Positions 51,378 to 61,741 of a stretch of DNA of 64,000 nucleotides are shown here, in pieces. This DNA comes from Bugulina stolonifera (taxonomy: Eukaryota > Bryozoa > Gymnolaemata > Cheilostomatida > Bugulidae), in NCBI GenBank assembly GCA_935421135.1, contig OW285195.1, positions 1,426,001-1,490,000 on the forward strand, given 5' to 3'. The translations under genes and the position numbers were made by a program. Within the stretch, counting starts at the first letter, position 1. The number at the start of each line of letters is the position of its first letter. Under the pieces are notes generated by a model. It made no database searches. It was given only the letters and a program-made list of their open reading frames with translations, and was not told the DNA's origin.

Positions 51378-52444
51378 CTATATATAGATGTATCTGGCAC
51401 TGAGCTTGTTTGGTTCAGCTGAAGTGGGTCTCTGGACATCTTCATCAGTGATGTCACATGTTGAAATTCCGGTGCGCTCTTTAACTCCATCTTCCGGCTG
51501 ATGACACGAGAGATCCAACGTTGTGTATTCTCTCGCCTCATACGGTATCATCGCTTCGTAACCTGTCAACTCGCTCAACACAATATATCCAGGTTTTGAC
51601 TTTGTATCAATAGCCTCTGTTTGCCTTGGTAGTTCTAATGCCGCATACAAATTGCTGTCAGGCTGCACTTGCTCACCTTCGGAGAACCTAAGGGGCTCGT
51701 AACCAGTGAGGTCACTAAGTATCACATAACCTGGTTTATTATTTGTGCCATCACTTGCGTATTTTTCAGGTTTGCACTGTCTGCTGACTACCGGCCCTGG
51801 TTTTGGGGATACATTAATTATTATTTGTGAAATTGATTCAAATTGGGTCAGGCTACACTTTTTATTACAATTCTCAGGCTCTTTGGTGGCTTGATGGTCA
51901 AGTACAGCTGACGGCTCTATCACTTCTAAGTTTCCAGGTAAACAGTTTCTTTTTTCAACTTGTTTATTTTGTGACATAGAGGCTTTTGTCTGCTCATTAC
52001 TGTTTATCTTCCCAGTGTGCTCATTGTCCCCCACAAAAGAGCTGGTGTGGCCAGTACTAGGTGAACAATCAATAGACTCGACTAACTTTTTAACGTCCTT
52101 TGTGTTATATATAAGTCTCATGTCTGTAAAGACAGGAGTTAATAAAGAAGGAGTCTCACACTCATTGCTGTCAACTTGAGTCTGTAGACTGTCCTGTAAG
52201 TGAAGGTTACATGTCACATGTCCCTCCATACTGTCTGATTCTTCTAATAGAGACCCAACGGTGCTACTAGTTAACCATTCATTCTTGTGGTTCCGTTCCT
52301 CCGTGGAACTGATACCCATCTGGGGAGAAAGTGTTGCATCATCTATATCCTCATACCAATGGTTGTCTTGTGCCGGCTCTTCAACAAACCCATCATTATT
52401 TATTCCGATGGTTTCATATATGTGCCTTTGCTCATTGATCTCAT
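51378..52444 (-). CDS. Terminal exon: tyrosine-motif cytoplasmic tail
   Basis: 1,067 bases, phase 1 in, ending SARYIYI and TAG. It begins EINEQRHIYETIGINNDGF. Two internal repeats, PGYVILSDLTGYEPL and PGYIVLSELTGYEAM, each pair two tyrosines as YxxL-x5-Yxx(L/M). That is close to, but one residue tighter than, the minimal x6 ITAM spacing. YAALEL and YTTLDL follow. Otherwise acidic and Ser/Thr-rich, probably unstructured. Confidence 0.85.
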
Positions 52445-55400
52445 CTATAACGATACAAGATGGAGAACTTGAATGTACATGTATAATTATAATGACTGTA
52501 TAAAATCTATTGGTGTTATCATATTATTTTAAGAATATTAGTCTGTTAGGCACACAGGTAGTCAACTGCCCCCTCCCCCCCCCCCCCCCCCCCCAATGTA
52601 ATAATTATTAATTTGGCACAAATGTTTTGGGTCAGAATAATATTTGTTGTTCTTCTTTCACTGCTGCCATACTAATTCACAAACATGTAGCCTTTACAAT
52701 GCTGTAGTTTGCACAGTACGAGTTTGTTGCTCGGCATATGATGGAAATGTAATTACCTGCATCTGCACTAGATTTTCTGTGTCGGTAGCTAAAAAATATG
52801 ACGACTGCGAAGAGGATTAGAATAGCACAAACTATTATAGTAGTTCCATAGACAATTGGGAAGCGTGACTTGCTGGCCTCATCTTTCTTTCCAGTGGTTG
52901 TTATTGCTGAAATAAAACAAAATACTCCTGTAGGACCACTGGAGAACAGTGTTGGAAACTGGAGTATATTATCTTAGTAACAATGTTAGTCTGAAGAGAT
53001 TATCAGTTGACCACACAAGTTATTCAATGTAATGTTCTCACAACGTTGGTTATTTTATAGCAGATGGGGGCTGTCAGCGTTTTTTAGTTTTGAGTCTGGT
53101 ATTGCTATGACATCCTCTATATGGTAGGTGGAATCATTATGATCTTACCTACAATGACTATACTCCCACCTACATTGACTATGCCTCCACCTACAATGAC
53201 TATGCCCCCACCTACATGTAAAAAGACTAAGGTCTCACCTACCCTTGCTATGACCTCCTCCACCTGCTGTCTCAACGTGTAAGGTCACCCACTCACTATA
53301 CTTGTCGTCAGCTCTGGATCTAATGGCCAGTATGTATCTAGTATCTGCCCTTAGTGACTTATAGGTCAATGTTGTGTCGGTGGTGACAATAGCTGCAACA
53401 TTAGTCCACCAACAAATCTGTTGTATTACTGTATCAATGATTTAGCATATACATACACATGAGTATGAACAGCAATTACTATGCTCGATTATGTTATGCT
53501 AACAGTTAAAGCAATGGGTTGGCTATTGATTACCTTTAACTTCACTGATTTTTTCTGCAATTTACACATAGAATTCAGAAACGAAAAAACCTGCCACAGT
53601 GTTGCCACAGTGAAAGCTTATAAACCATGTGCACACTTTTCTAGCACACCACAGAGCCAACGGCTATCTTAGAGTAATTGTCAGCCTGCCCGCATCGATC
53701 AGTCAGCTTGCCTGCAGCGGTCAGTCAGCCTGCCCGCAGCGGTCAGTCAGTCGGTTGGAATGTCACATTATTGAAACTTAGACTAATCTTTATTGTTATA
53801 GTGTTGAAAATGGATTTCTTGTAAGATTTACCAGAATGTAATCGAACAAAATATTTTAATACACAATAAATTTTGTCATAACCAAATAATCCATTTGTTT
53901 CTTTTCCCCTTGTGGTCTTTTATTAAACTACAAGTGTATGTACCTCTAGATTCCCATATACATGTACATGTACATATACATATACATGTACATGTACACA
54001 TGTACATGTATATGTACATATACATGTACATGCAAATATAGAGAAACACCGTACGAGTATAGTAGCCTGAGCTGTGTATATGGATCCATGGGAAAGCAGT
54101 CAACCTGGAACACAGTGTGCTCTACCTCAAATACAAAACAGAACATGGTTGGAAACCTCTTGCACTTCATATATCTAACACACCGCTAGATTTTCCTTCA
54201 ACAGAGGTATCTGTAAGATTGACAATGAAATCATCTTGCCAGCCAACTCCTGGCGTCCATGAAAATACTAGACTGTGTGTCGCATCCCCGTCTTGTACAA
54301 CCAAACTTGCTGGTGGAAGTGGAGCTACAATGTTTTAATACCCACAATGAACATGCACATACATGTACGTAGAACCATGTGTGTAGACTATTTGGAAACC
54401 AAAGAGCTTGTTGGTTTTAGTTTACATCTACACAGAATTCTTCTATGAGCTGGTTTCCAGCCAATATGCACCTTTGTGACATGACCTAATTATGCAAAAA
54501 TTGACATACCACATACCTACATATTACAAATTTCGGTCATAGGTAGCATGTCCTATCTACCCGAATTGCTCCAGACTCTCAATTCTAGAGGGAGCCAGGC
54601 TGGGAGGCTACTAGGTAGTCTAAAGAATTACTAACGATCTAGTAATCTAGTTGGACGTCACAAGCATAAGCTAGTCCGAAAGAACGCTGTCATTCCTTCC
54701 ACTAATATTGGTACCTAGTTGTGACATGAATGCCCAGTTGTCTTCCCTACAGCATTCAGCATTAGGCTAGGATATGTGCACATTGTCAGCATCTACCTGG
54801 TTGGCTTGTACTAGGTATCATTTGCTCTTCGCTACCCAGCCAAACACAACAGCATCTGCACATAGCCTTACTGACTGCAAACATCTGAACACACTAGCCA
54901 CTGCATTTGTGAAAGGTAGCCTCAATTCTATACATGGTGAATAATTAGCCACAATTCTTCCACATGAGTTTAACAGATTTAGCTCGGATTTCCTACCTGC
55001 TGTATGTGTAGCCTTGTTACTCCAAATACTCAAGTTTGCCGACTCCAGTACACCCTCCATAGTGAACTCGTACCCATAGCCCGGTGTGAGCCCATTGCAG
55101 GTATAGCTGTGGTTGCTGTTGGTTACATACAGCTCCATGCTGACGTGCCGCTTGGGCTAAACATAAGAAGTAAATAGTTAATAGCTCGATCAAGAAATGA
55201 TAACTCCACAGTTATCATCTCCATACATTTGTTATGTGATTCACATGCCTACTCGGTTTGAGCTGTCACAGCGTGAAACAACAGCCCCAATAAGATAATT
55301 GGAATCATGTGACTAGGCCTTAATCAACAGTTGAACTCAGATTGTGTGATAAATCATCACCAAGTCCCTCATGTATTCCCTCTAGTCTTCAATGAGTTGG

Positions 55401-58028
55401 CATTTATATGATCACTGGTAACTTTATAGCTGCATGTAACACAATATTGTATCAGTAGTTGTATTATCAACAAAATGCAGTAGAGCCAATAATTTCTCAT
55501 AAGATGGCAGAAAATAACAAAAAACTGTAAATCAATGCATAGGCGGGCTTACATAGTATAGTATTCAGTACATCAACCCGGCCATAGAAGAGATGATAAC
55601 AGCATTTATCAAAATTTATACACTGTACTTGCATGCACATATACTACATATACATGTAGTTATCTACTGTATATCCTAGAATATTGTTGTGTCTGGCAAG
55701 GCAGCGAGGACATAGCTGCGCAACATGTACCAGAGAAAGTGGTACCAGCTCAAATACAGTGTCAGCCAGGCAGATGCTAATAATGTAATGCCCAGGATAT
55801 TTATTAATACGGCCTCAGCCTGCTTGATGGATATTATTACACGTTAAGTGCCTGTAGTTGTCATTGCTCAACTCATACTTGTCCAATTACTCTTGTACTT
55901 ACCATATATTCATGCACATACCTACATTTGGTCACATATCTTCATGTTATGTACCGCTTGAACTATATACAAGTATTGTGATGGTACAGGACATTTTGTA
56001 TACGACTCCAGCTACCGGAATAAACCCTACAGCACCTTAAGTGCCTAGTAGTTGCCACAGCACTACTCAGCTAACACTCGTACTCTCCTAACTAGCTGTT
56101 CGTATGCTTATACTCAACTGCATTGCATGTCTAAACCATTCATTTACTGTCTACATACGTGTATCTATGTGTTTATACTCATTCTACTTAACTGCATACT
56201 GATGTACATTCATGTATGATCATTACTAGGCCTGCAACGATTCACAAAATACTGTTTCGATTTCTTTGATTCTGCCAATTAACTTTTTCGATTTTTTCGA
56301 TTCGATTCGATACCATTTACGTTGCAGTAGTTCTTCGCAACAGTATTTTAGAACACTGTCAGTTGTAGTAGTTGAGTTGATAATTCCATTTTAGAATCAC
56401 TAAAAAAAGTAGAATGAGTAGATTCCAGAAGCATACCCTTCTAATTGTGTGGAATATCAAATACAGATTGCATGTTTGGGGCATTTATATAATTTTAGAC
56501 TTATATTAGTAATACATCTTAGCGCATGATGTATTTTATAGCTATCCACTTATTGCCAACAAAATTACTAGAAAAAAATTGTGCTTCACTGAGACTCGAA
56601 CTCATGACCACACGTTTGTAAAACGAGCGCTCTGTCACCATGCTATGGTGATAACTTGGGATTACCAAGACTAAGTGTATATTTAACAAGAATCGAAAAT
56701 TGAGTGCAATGAATCGATATTGAAAATACTGCAAATTAATCGTATCGAGAATCGTTATCGATTCATCGTAGCAGGCCTAATAATTACTAAGTCTTTTAGT
56801 GCCTTTTATACCCATGTACAGAGGCCCGACCTCTCAGAATTACTTGATATTCATTTTGTACATGAATTGGACGATTATAAGCAACTTTTGTATAACCCGA
56901 CCTATTTTGGGTCGGCCGTCGGGCTTCCGGCAGCCATGTTGTTGCGCAACTTCCAGACGACCCTATGTCGTCTTTTCCCGACACTACGTCGGGCGGAAGT
57001 CCTTATACTATATAAAGGGCATTGTTTCACTGTTCATTGTCTCAGTCTTCTCTTGGCTTTCAATAAAGACACATCTATACTTGATACAGAGACTTTCACT
57101 TCCTTTTGTCAGGTCATTCGCTTAGCGAACCGCCTACTAGGTCGGATCACTCTCTTTCAAAGTATAGTCTGAAGGTCAGACTTGGGACCAGATGGGTCGT
57201 CTCTGGTAGTTATTGGGCTACTGAGACCGCTCGATCTTTCATGTAATGAGAAGGCCTAGCACCACTCATAGGCACTTCAGTTTTGGGTCGGTAGTCGTCC
57301 AAGGACGACCGCACAAAATACCAGAAACCATTACAATATTATAATTACAAAGTGTAAACACTTGTTTTTATACCCATGTAGCTGGGGCCGACCTCTCAGA
57401 ATTTGCTGCAATTAATTTTGCACGTATTTCGCATGTTATTAAGCATATTTTGTTGTAGCCGACCCATATAAGATCGAGTCTCAGGCTTCCAGCCTCTATT
57501 TTGTGGTGCAATTTCTGGACGACACTACGTCAGCCTTTTACCAGAAGCTGTTTCCGGAAGTTAAAAACTATATAAAGTGAATGTTTTATACTGTTATTGT
57601 CTCAGTTAATGCTTGGATCTCAATAAAGACACATCTATATTACTTATACAGAGTCTTCTCTCGTAGCTAAGGTTAGTTCCAGCTAATAAGGTCTTTGACC
57701 TTGATGCCTGAACAACCTACTAGGACTGAATATACTCATTCTCAAGTATAGCATATAAGCATTGACTCGGGACCACCGTCGTCTTGGTTAACACTATCAC
57801 TACAAGTACCTGTCAATCTTCCATGTAATGCGGAAGGCCTAGCACCACTCATAGGCTCTTCACCTAGTGCTTACCTTGACTACTGTATATCTTAGAATAT
57901 AGTGCTTACCTTGGCTACTGTATATCTTAGAACTAGAACCCGGATCTCTACGGTATCTAATTCTTCCCAGGAAAGTGTTACAGAAGTTGTGTTCTCTTGT
58001 ATGATGTGCAGTTTAATAGATGGTAACT
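51378..58028 (-). CDS. Fibronectin type III single-pass receptor with YxxL-rich tail (5' end missing)
   Basis: Six exons with consistent GT-AG sites and phases (58,028-57,910; 55,156-54,997; 54,324-54,184; 53,392-53,243; 52,906-52,757; 52,444-51,378) encode about 594 residues to a TAG stop. Each fibronectin type III domain is split over two exons: SVTLSWEEL with GLTPGYGYEFTMEG, and HSLVFSWTPGVGW with SLRADTRYILAIRSR. A transmembrane helix and a cytoplasmic tail of about 360 residues follow. Seven tyrosine motifs (YETI, YVIL, YEPL, YAAL, YIVL, YEAM, YTTL) suggest SH2-dependent signalling by inference. The start lies further right and was not found. The gene converges on the IgGFc-type receptor gene, with stops 0.9 kb apart. 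Confidence 0.85.
52575..52594. repeat. Poly-C run
   Basis: About 20 consecutive C in the intron between the tail and transmembrane exons (poly-G in the transcript). Confidence 0.95.
52757..52906 (-). CDS. Exon: transmembrane helix of the FN3 receptor
   Basis: The acceptor is atttcag, the donor gtaatt (minus strand), phase 1-1. It encodes GKKDEASKSRFPIVYG, then TTIIVCAILILFAVVIFF and the basic stop-transfer SYRHRK. Confidence 0.88.
53140..53235. repeat. Short tandem repeat CCTACAATGACTATGCC
   Basis: About four copies of a unit with CACCTAC.ATGACTATGCC (roughly 27 bp), next to the exon at 53,243. Confidence 0.7.
53243..53392 (-). CDS. Exon: second half of FN3 domain 2
   Basis: The acceptor is ttgcag, the donor gtaggt, phase 1-1. 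It encodes TLTYKSLRADTRYILAIRSR, then DDKYSEWVTLHVETA, matching FN3 strands E-G, and a glycine spacer GGGGHSK. Confidence 0.88.
53690..53755. repeat. Short repeat GTCAGCCTGCCCGCAGCG
   Basis: Three imperfect copies of about 23 bp. Confidence 0.7.
53955..54035. repeat. ACATGTACATAT simple repeat
   Basis: Self-complementary tracts of acatgt / acatat words. Confidence 0.8.
54184..54324 (-). CDS. Exon: first half of FN3 domain 2
   Basis: The acceptor is attgtag, the donor gtgtgt, phase 1-1. It encodes APLPPASLVVQDGDATHSLV and FSWTPGVGWQDDFIVNLTD, matching FN3 strands A-C with the conserved W. Confidence 0.85.
54997..55156 (-). CDS. Exon: second half of FN3 domain 1
   Basis: The acceptor is gtttag, the donor gtagga, phase 0 in and 1 out. 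It encodes NHSYTCNGLTPGYGYEFTME and ANLSIWSNKATHTA, with the L-x-P-G-x-x-Y signature of FN3. Confidence 0.9.
55157..56226. other. Intron with no recognised gene
   Basis: AT-rich. A loose duplication of about 190 bp starting TTAAGTGCCT occurs near 55,848 and 56,037. The right end may include the 5' part of the LTR at 56,780, cut off by a MITE. Confidence 0.4.
56227..56779. mobile_element. hAT-like MITE with tRNA-like core
   Basis: Ends TAGGCCTGCAACGATTCAC and (from the right) TAGGCCTGCTACGATGAATC, flanked by ATCATTAC and ATAATTAC (8 bp, one mismatch). On the minus strand, 56,650-56,580 resembles a tRNA (A-box GGTGACAGAGCGC, anticodon loop TTTACAA, B-box GAGTTCGAGTCTC). Confidence 0.82.
56780..57335 (+). 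repeat. LTR, family C copy 1 (5' part displaced by the MITE)
   Basis: Closely similar to the 5' LTR at 60,745-61,408 from TTACTAAGTCTTTTA onward. It has TATA (ACTATATAAAGG) near 57,008, AATAAAG near 57,062 and the end ACCATTACA. TGTATGATCATTAC just left of the MITE looks like the missing upstream sequence. Confidence 0.85.
57345..57865 (+). repeat. Diverged LTR related to family C
   Basis: Shares TTTTATACCCATGTA, an ACTATATAAAG box near 57,568, CAATAAAGACACATCTATA and the end-region GCCTAGCACCACTCATAGGC, but differs widely elsewhere; an older copy. Confidence 0.75.
57866..57935. repeat. 35-bp duplication covering a splice donor
   Basis: AGTGCTTACCTTGACTACTG and AGTGCTTACCTTGGCTACTG occur 35 bp apart. 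Both contain the minus-strand donor AG|GTAAGCACT of the exon at 57,910. Confidence 0.85.
57910..58028 (-). CDS. Exon: first half of FN3 domain 1
   Basis: The acceptor is cttacag, the donor gtaagc, phase 1 in and 0 out. It encodes LPSIKLHIIQENTTSVTLSW and VEIRVLVLRYTVAK, joining in phase to the 55,156 exon. Confidence 0.85.
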
Positions 58029-58109
58029 CTGTAAGAGTAAGATAATAATGTTGTATCTACATGTACTTGTGAGTTTATAATAAATGCCATGTGAATGTAA
58101 ATGAAATAT

Positions 58110-58785
58110 TGTAATCGTTCCTGGTATTTCGTGCGGTCGTCCTTGGACGACTACCGACCCAAAACTGAAGTGCCTATGAGTGGTGCTAGGCCTTCTCATT
58201 ACATGAAAGATCGAGCGGTCTCAGTAGCCCAATAACTACCAGAGACGACCCATCTGGTCCCAAGTCTGACCTTCAGACTATACGTTGAAAAAGAGTGATC
58301 CGACCTAGTAGGCGGTTCGCTAAGCGAATGACCTGACAAAAGGAAGTGAAAGTCTCTGTATCAAGTATAGATGTGTCTTTATTGAAAGCCAAGTGAAGAC
58401 TGAGACAATGAACAGTGAAACAATGCCCTTTATATAGTATAAGGACTTCCGGCCGACGTAGTGTCGGGAAAAGACGACATAGGGTCGTCCGGAAGTTGCG
58501 CAACAAGATGGCCGCCGGAAGCCCGACGGCCGACCCAAAATGGGTCGGGTTATACAAAAGTTGCTTATAATGGTCCAATTCATGTACAAAATGAATATCA
58601 AGTAATTCTGAGAGGTCGGGCCTCTGTACATGGGTATAAAAAGGCACTAAAAGACTTAGTAATAATTATACAAGTATATACAATCATATAGAAAGGTGCA
58701 CAAGGTAAATGCAAGCAAGTATATACATGTAGGCACACATAATAATGAGTGTCAGGTGTAGGAGACGACTGTGCGGACCATTACA
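58110..58785 (-). repeat. Solo LTR, family C copy 2
   Basis: About 676 bp. On the minus strand it runs from TGTAATGGTCCGC to GATTACA. Flanks are ATAT (left) and GTAT (right), a probable 4-bp duplication with one change. It contains TATA and AATAAA at the positions found in copy 1. Confidence 0.85.
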
Positions 58786-60744
58786 GTATTATGCAGTGCA
58801 ATACAGCTTACACCATTTCTAGGTGATAGATAAATTATACCTGTAGCAGTTATTACACTAGCACTTGGGTCTATTATGATGTATGTGATTAATTTGTAAC
58901 GCAACATTGTATATCATATTGTTCTGTTCGGCTGGGGCACAGATGTACAACATACAGGCCAGAGTACGGAGAAGAGGGAGTCAGAACTAGCTGAGCAAGC
59001 AAGAGGGCCTAGGGCTAGAGAGAGAGAGAGAGAGAGTGAGCAGGTCCAACCCGGAAGAGCTGCAAATACACAGCGATGTAGTGGGCTGATTAAGAAGGAT
59101 TCCCGGGGCCCCAAGGTGACTGTTAGAGTCCTAAGAGTTGGCGTAAGACCTGGCAGTATGGGATTGGCTCTTATAGTTAGATAGACTAGCAGGAGTCAAA
59201 CAGCTGTGGGGAGAGTTGAACTAATAGGTCCTGGTACTAGTCATAGACTGTACTTGGAAAGACACAAGGCCAGATATGAGTGCCTGATATCCTACTGTTA
59301 GCAGTAAGAGACTGTGTAAGTTCTGTTAGTAAGAACTTTATTTAACTACAGCCTGCAGAAGACTGAAGTTTGAAGGCAAAATCGAGCTACTCATATGCTA
59401 AGTCTGGTTCTGATCTGAGGGCAAAAGGATAATCAGGTCGGTCTCGAACCAAAAGGAGTGCAAGTTACACTTATGACTCTGAATACCAGTATAAGAGTCG
59501 AAAAAATGGGCAAAATGATGCACAAAATATTCAGCAATTTCAGGTACATAAGTGAAGATTTAGTAGACATTTTAGTGAGAACGATACACTAGAAATATGC
59601 AAGGTTCAACTAACGTTCATACATACATTTACAAGGAATGTGGCTGAGCATTCATGCAGTTATGTGAGTAAATGTAAATGTTTATACAGAATGTGTAGTT
59701 GGTTCGATATGGGACACAAACATAATTATTTAGTCAGCCAAGAACACCTGGCTATTGACCCACTGGAGATAACATGCTGCCCACCATGGTATTTTGCAAC
59801 CATCTACTCCTGGAGAAGAAATGAACAATATGAACTCAAGTTACTCTGTTTATGAATTCTTTCAACTGCCTGGTTCATTCTTTGCACTTTCACAGAAATT
59901 AAACAATATTCCATCTGAATTGACCTTCTCTGGCTGTTCCTATGTGGTGCCTTAATTAATCGTTTTCCTGTCAATTCTAAGGACTTGCCAGCTTCTTATT
60001 CCTTCTTCATTGATCCCCATGGAGCAAATGCTATTCTATTGACATGGTAATTTCTGGGGATGATGGTTTGACGTGGGTGAATACGCACAGCGTATTGATG
60101 CTCACATCTCACCATCCTGAAGACACACCTTACTATAAACTGAATGATTTGGCCTGGGCTACAGCTTGACTCTTTACTGCTCTGGACATGCCCTTTGTTT
60201 CTCCATTGGGCACAACCTTTCTGGAAATGTCCTGACTGTCCAAGATTCTACATCTGGCTTTGTGGAACCTGTTCCAGTCATTGGCTTCTGCTGTGACTCG
60301 AAACTGCCAGATGAAGAAATATTGCGCTTTGGGTGCCTGACAAGGCTCATGGAGCAATCTCTTCACAATGACCATCAATCAGCCCTGGCCTAACTCTAAC
60401 ATCCACCACTGCTACCAACATTGGGAATTACATGTATTTTGTCCCGTTACCATCAGCTAACTTATTGCTGACTCCCGTGTTGATTACTCACCTAGCTCAT
60501 AAAACGGTAACCACAATAGTGTAAATTGGGCTAGTCGCCTCTCTGGTATTCCTGCTCATGGTAAGTAGGTAAGTATAAGCTCTAGTTAGTTCGGCTTGAT
60601 TACAGGTAAGTAGAGCGATTAGAATAAACCTGTTACACTTGATACAGAACAACTTGGATATAAGAGTTTTATGCCTTGTATATGACTTGTATATGAAATA
60701 TTTGGGGAGTACATACCAATGAAATACAAGACAACAAGTGATAC
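58786..60744. other. Unassigned 2-kb stretch
   Basis: It includes an (AG)n run near 59,020-59,037. A region at 60,050-60,400 reads as partly open on both strands (for example EPVPVIGFCCDSKLPDEEIL on plus) but is stop-broken and unrecognised. Upstream exons of the FN3 receptor could lie here; I see no convincing one. Confidence 0.3.
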
Positions 60745-61408
60745 TGTGATTGTACGCCAAGTCGTATCTTCTATCTGACACTCATTATTGTGTGCACATA
60801 CATGTATATATCTGCTTGTACCTTACTATATGTTATTGTATATAGTTGACTGATTGTTACTAAGTCTTTTAATGCCTTTTATACCCATGTACAGAGGCCC
60901 GACCTCTCAGAATCCATTGATATTCATTTTGTACATGAATTGGACCATTTTAAGCAACTTTTGTAGAACCCGACCTATTTTGGGTCGGCCGTCGGGCTTC
61001 CGGCGGCCATCTTGTTGCGCAACTTCCGGACGACCACACGTCGTCTTTTCCCGACGTCACGTCGGCCGGAAGTCCTTATACTATATAAAGGGCATTGTTT
61101 TACTGTTCATTGTCTCAGTCTTCACTTGGCTTTCAATAAAGACACATCTATACTTGATACAGAGATCTTCACTTCCTTTTGCCAGGTCATTCGCTTAGCG
61201 AACTGCCTACTAGGTCGGATCTTTCTCTTTCATTGTATAGTCTGAAGGTCGGACTTGAGATCAGATGGGTCGTCTTTGGTAGTACTTGGGCTACTGAGAC
61301 CGCTCGATGTTTCATGTAATGCGAAGTCCTATTACCACTCATAGGCACTTCATTTCTGGGTCGATAGTCGTCCAAGGACGACCGCACCAAAACACAGAAA
61401 CCATTACA
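60745..61408 (+). repeat. 5' LTR of the family C retrotransposon
   Basis: TGTGATTGTACGCC to ACCATTACA. TATA-like ACTATATAAAGGGC near 61,080 and AATAAAG near 61,133 define U3-R. It matches copies at 56,780 and 58,110 (inverted). Confidence 0.88.
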
Positions 61409-61409
61409 T

Positions 61410-61427
61410 TGGTGGCAGCGGTGGGAT
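61410..61427 (+). promoter_or_regulatory. Primer-binding site complementary to tRNA-Leu
   Basis: TGGTGGCAGCGGTGGGAT is the exact complement of ATCCCACCGCTGCCACCA, the 3' end expected of animal tRNA-Leu (AAG type) with CCA added. It starts two bases after the LTR end. Confidence 0.85.
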
Positions 61428-61741
61428 TCTAAGGTCGTACTCTTACGATGCAAAGCGAAGGAAGGTGACCTCGGCCTCGGGTAACCGACCGACCTCATTC
61501 TTCAATACTTCGACGGCGATTAAGGACTCGGACCCGGGAACCCTTTTACGAGAAGGTGACAAACGCTAAAGTGCACCCATAATTCTCGTGGTTCCGCTGG
61601 ATGTAGCCCGACCTACGCCGGATCTTCAATCAAAGACCGACCTCGGATCCAGAATAGATTTACGGTACTCAGTACGTCGACTAGGCCGACACGGCCTAAC
61701 AAACCAAAGCAGTTTAACTCACTACCCGACACCCTCCCGAC

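Noticed and set aside
53946..54189. Frames of alternating M/Y/I/C residues near 54 kb
   Set aside because: They come from an acatgt/acatat simple repeat and carry no protein signal.
56580..56650. Functional tRNA gene
   Set aside because: The acceptor stem does not pair, the anticodon stem has a mismatch, and it lies inside a hAT-like MITE; it is at best a tRNA-derived fragment.
60133..60393. Overlapping plus and minus frames near 60.2 kb as receptor exons
   Set aside because: No suitable splice sites with matching phase, stops close by, and no fibronectin pattern.
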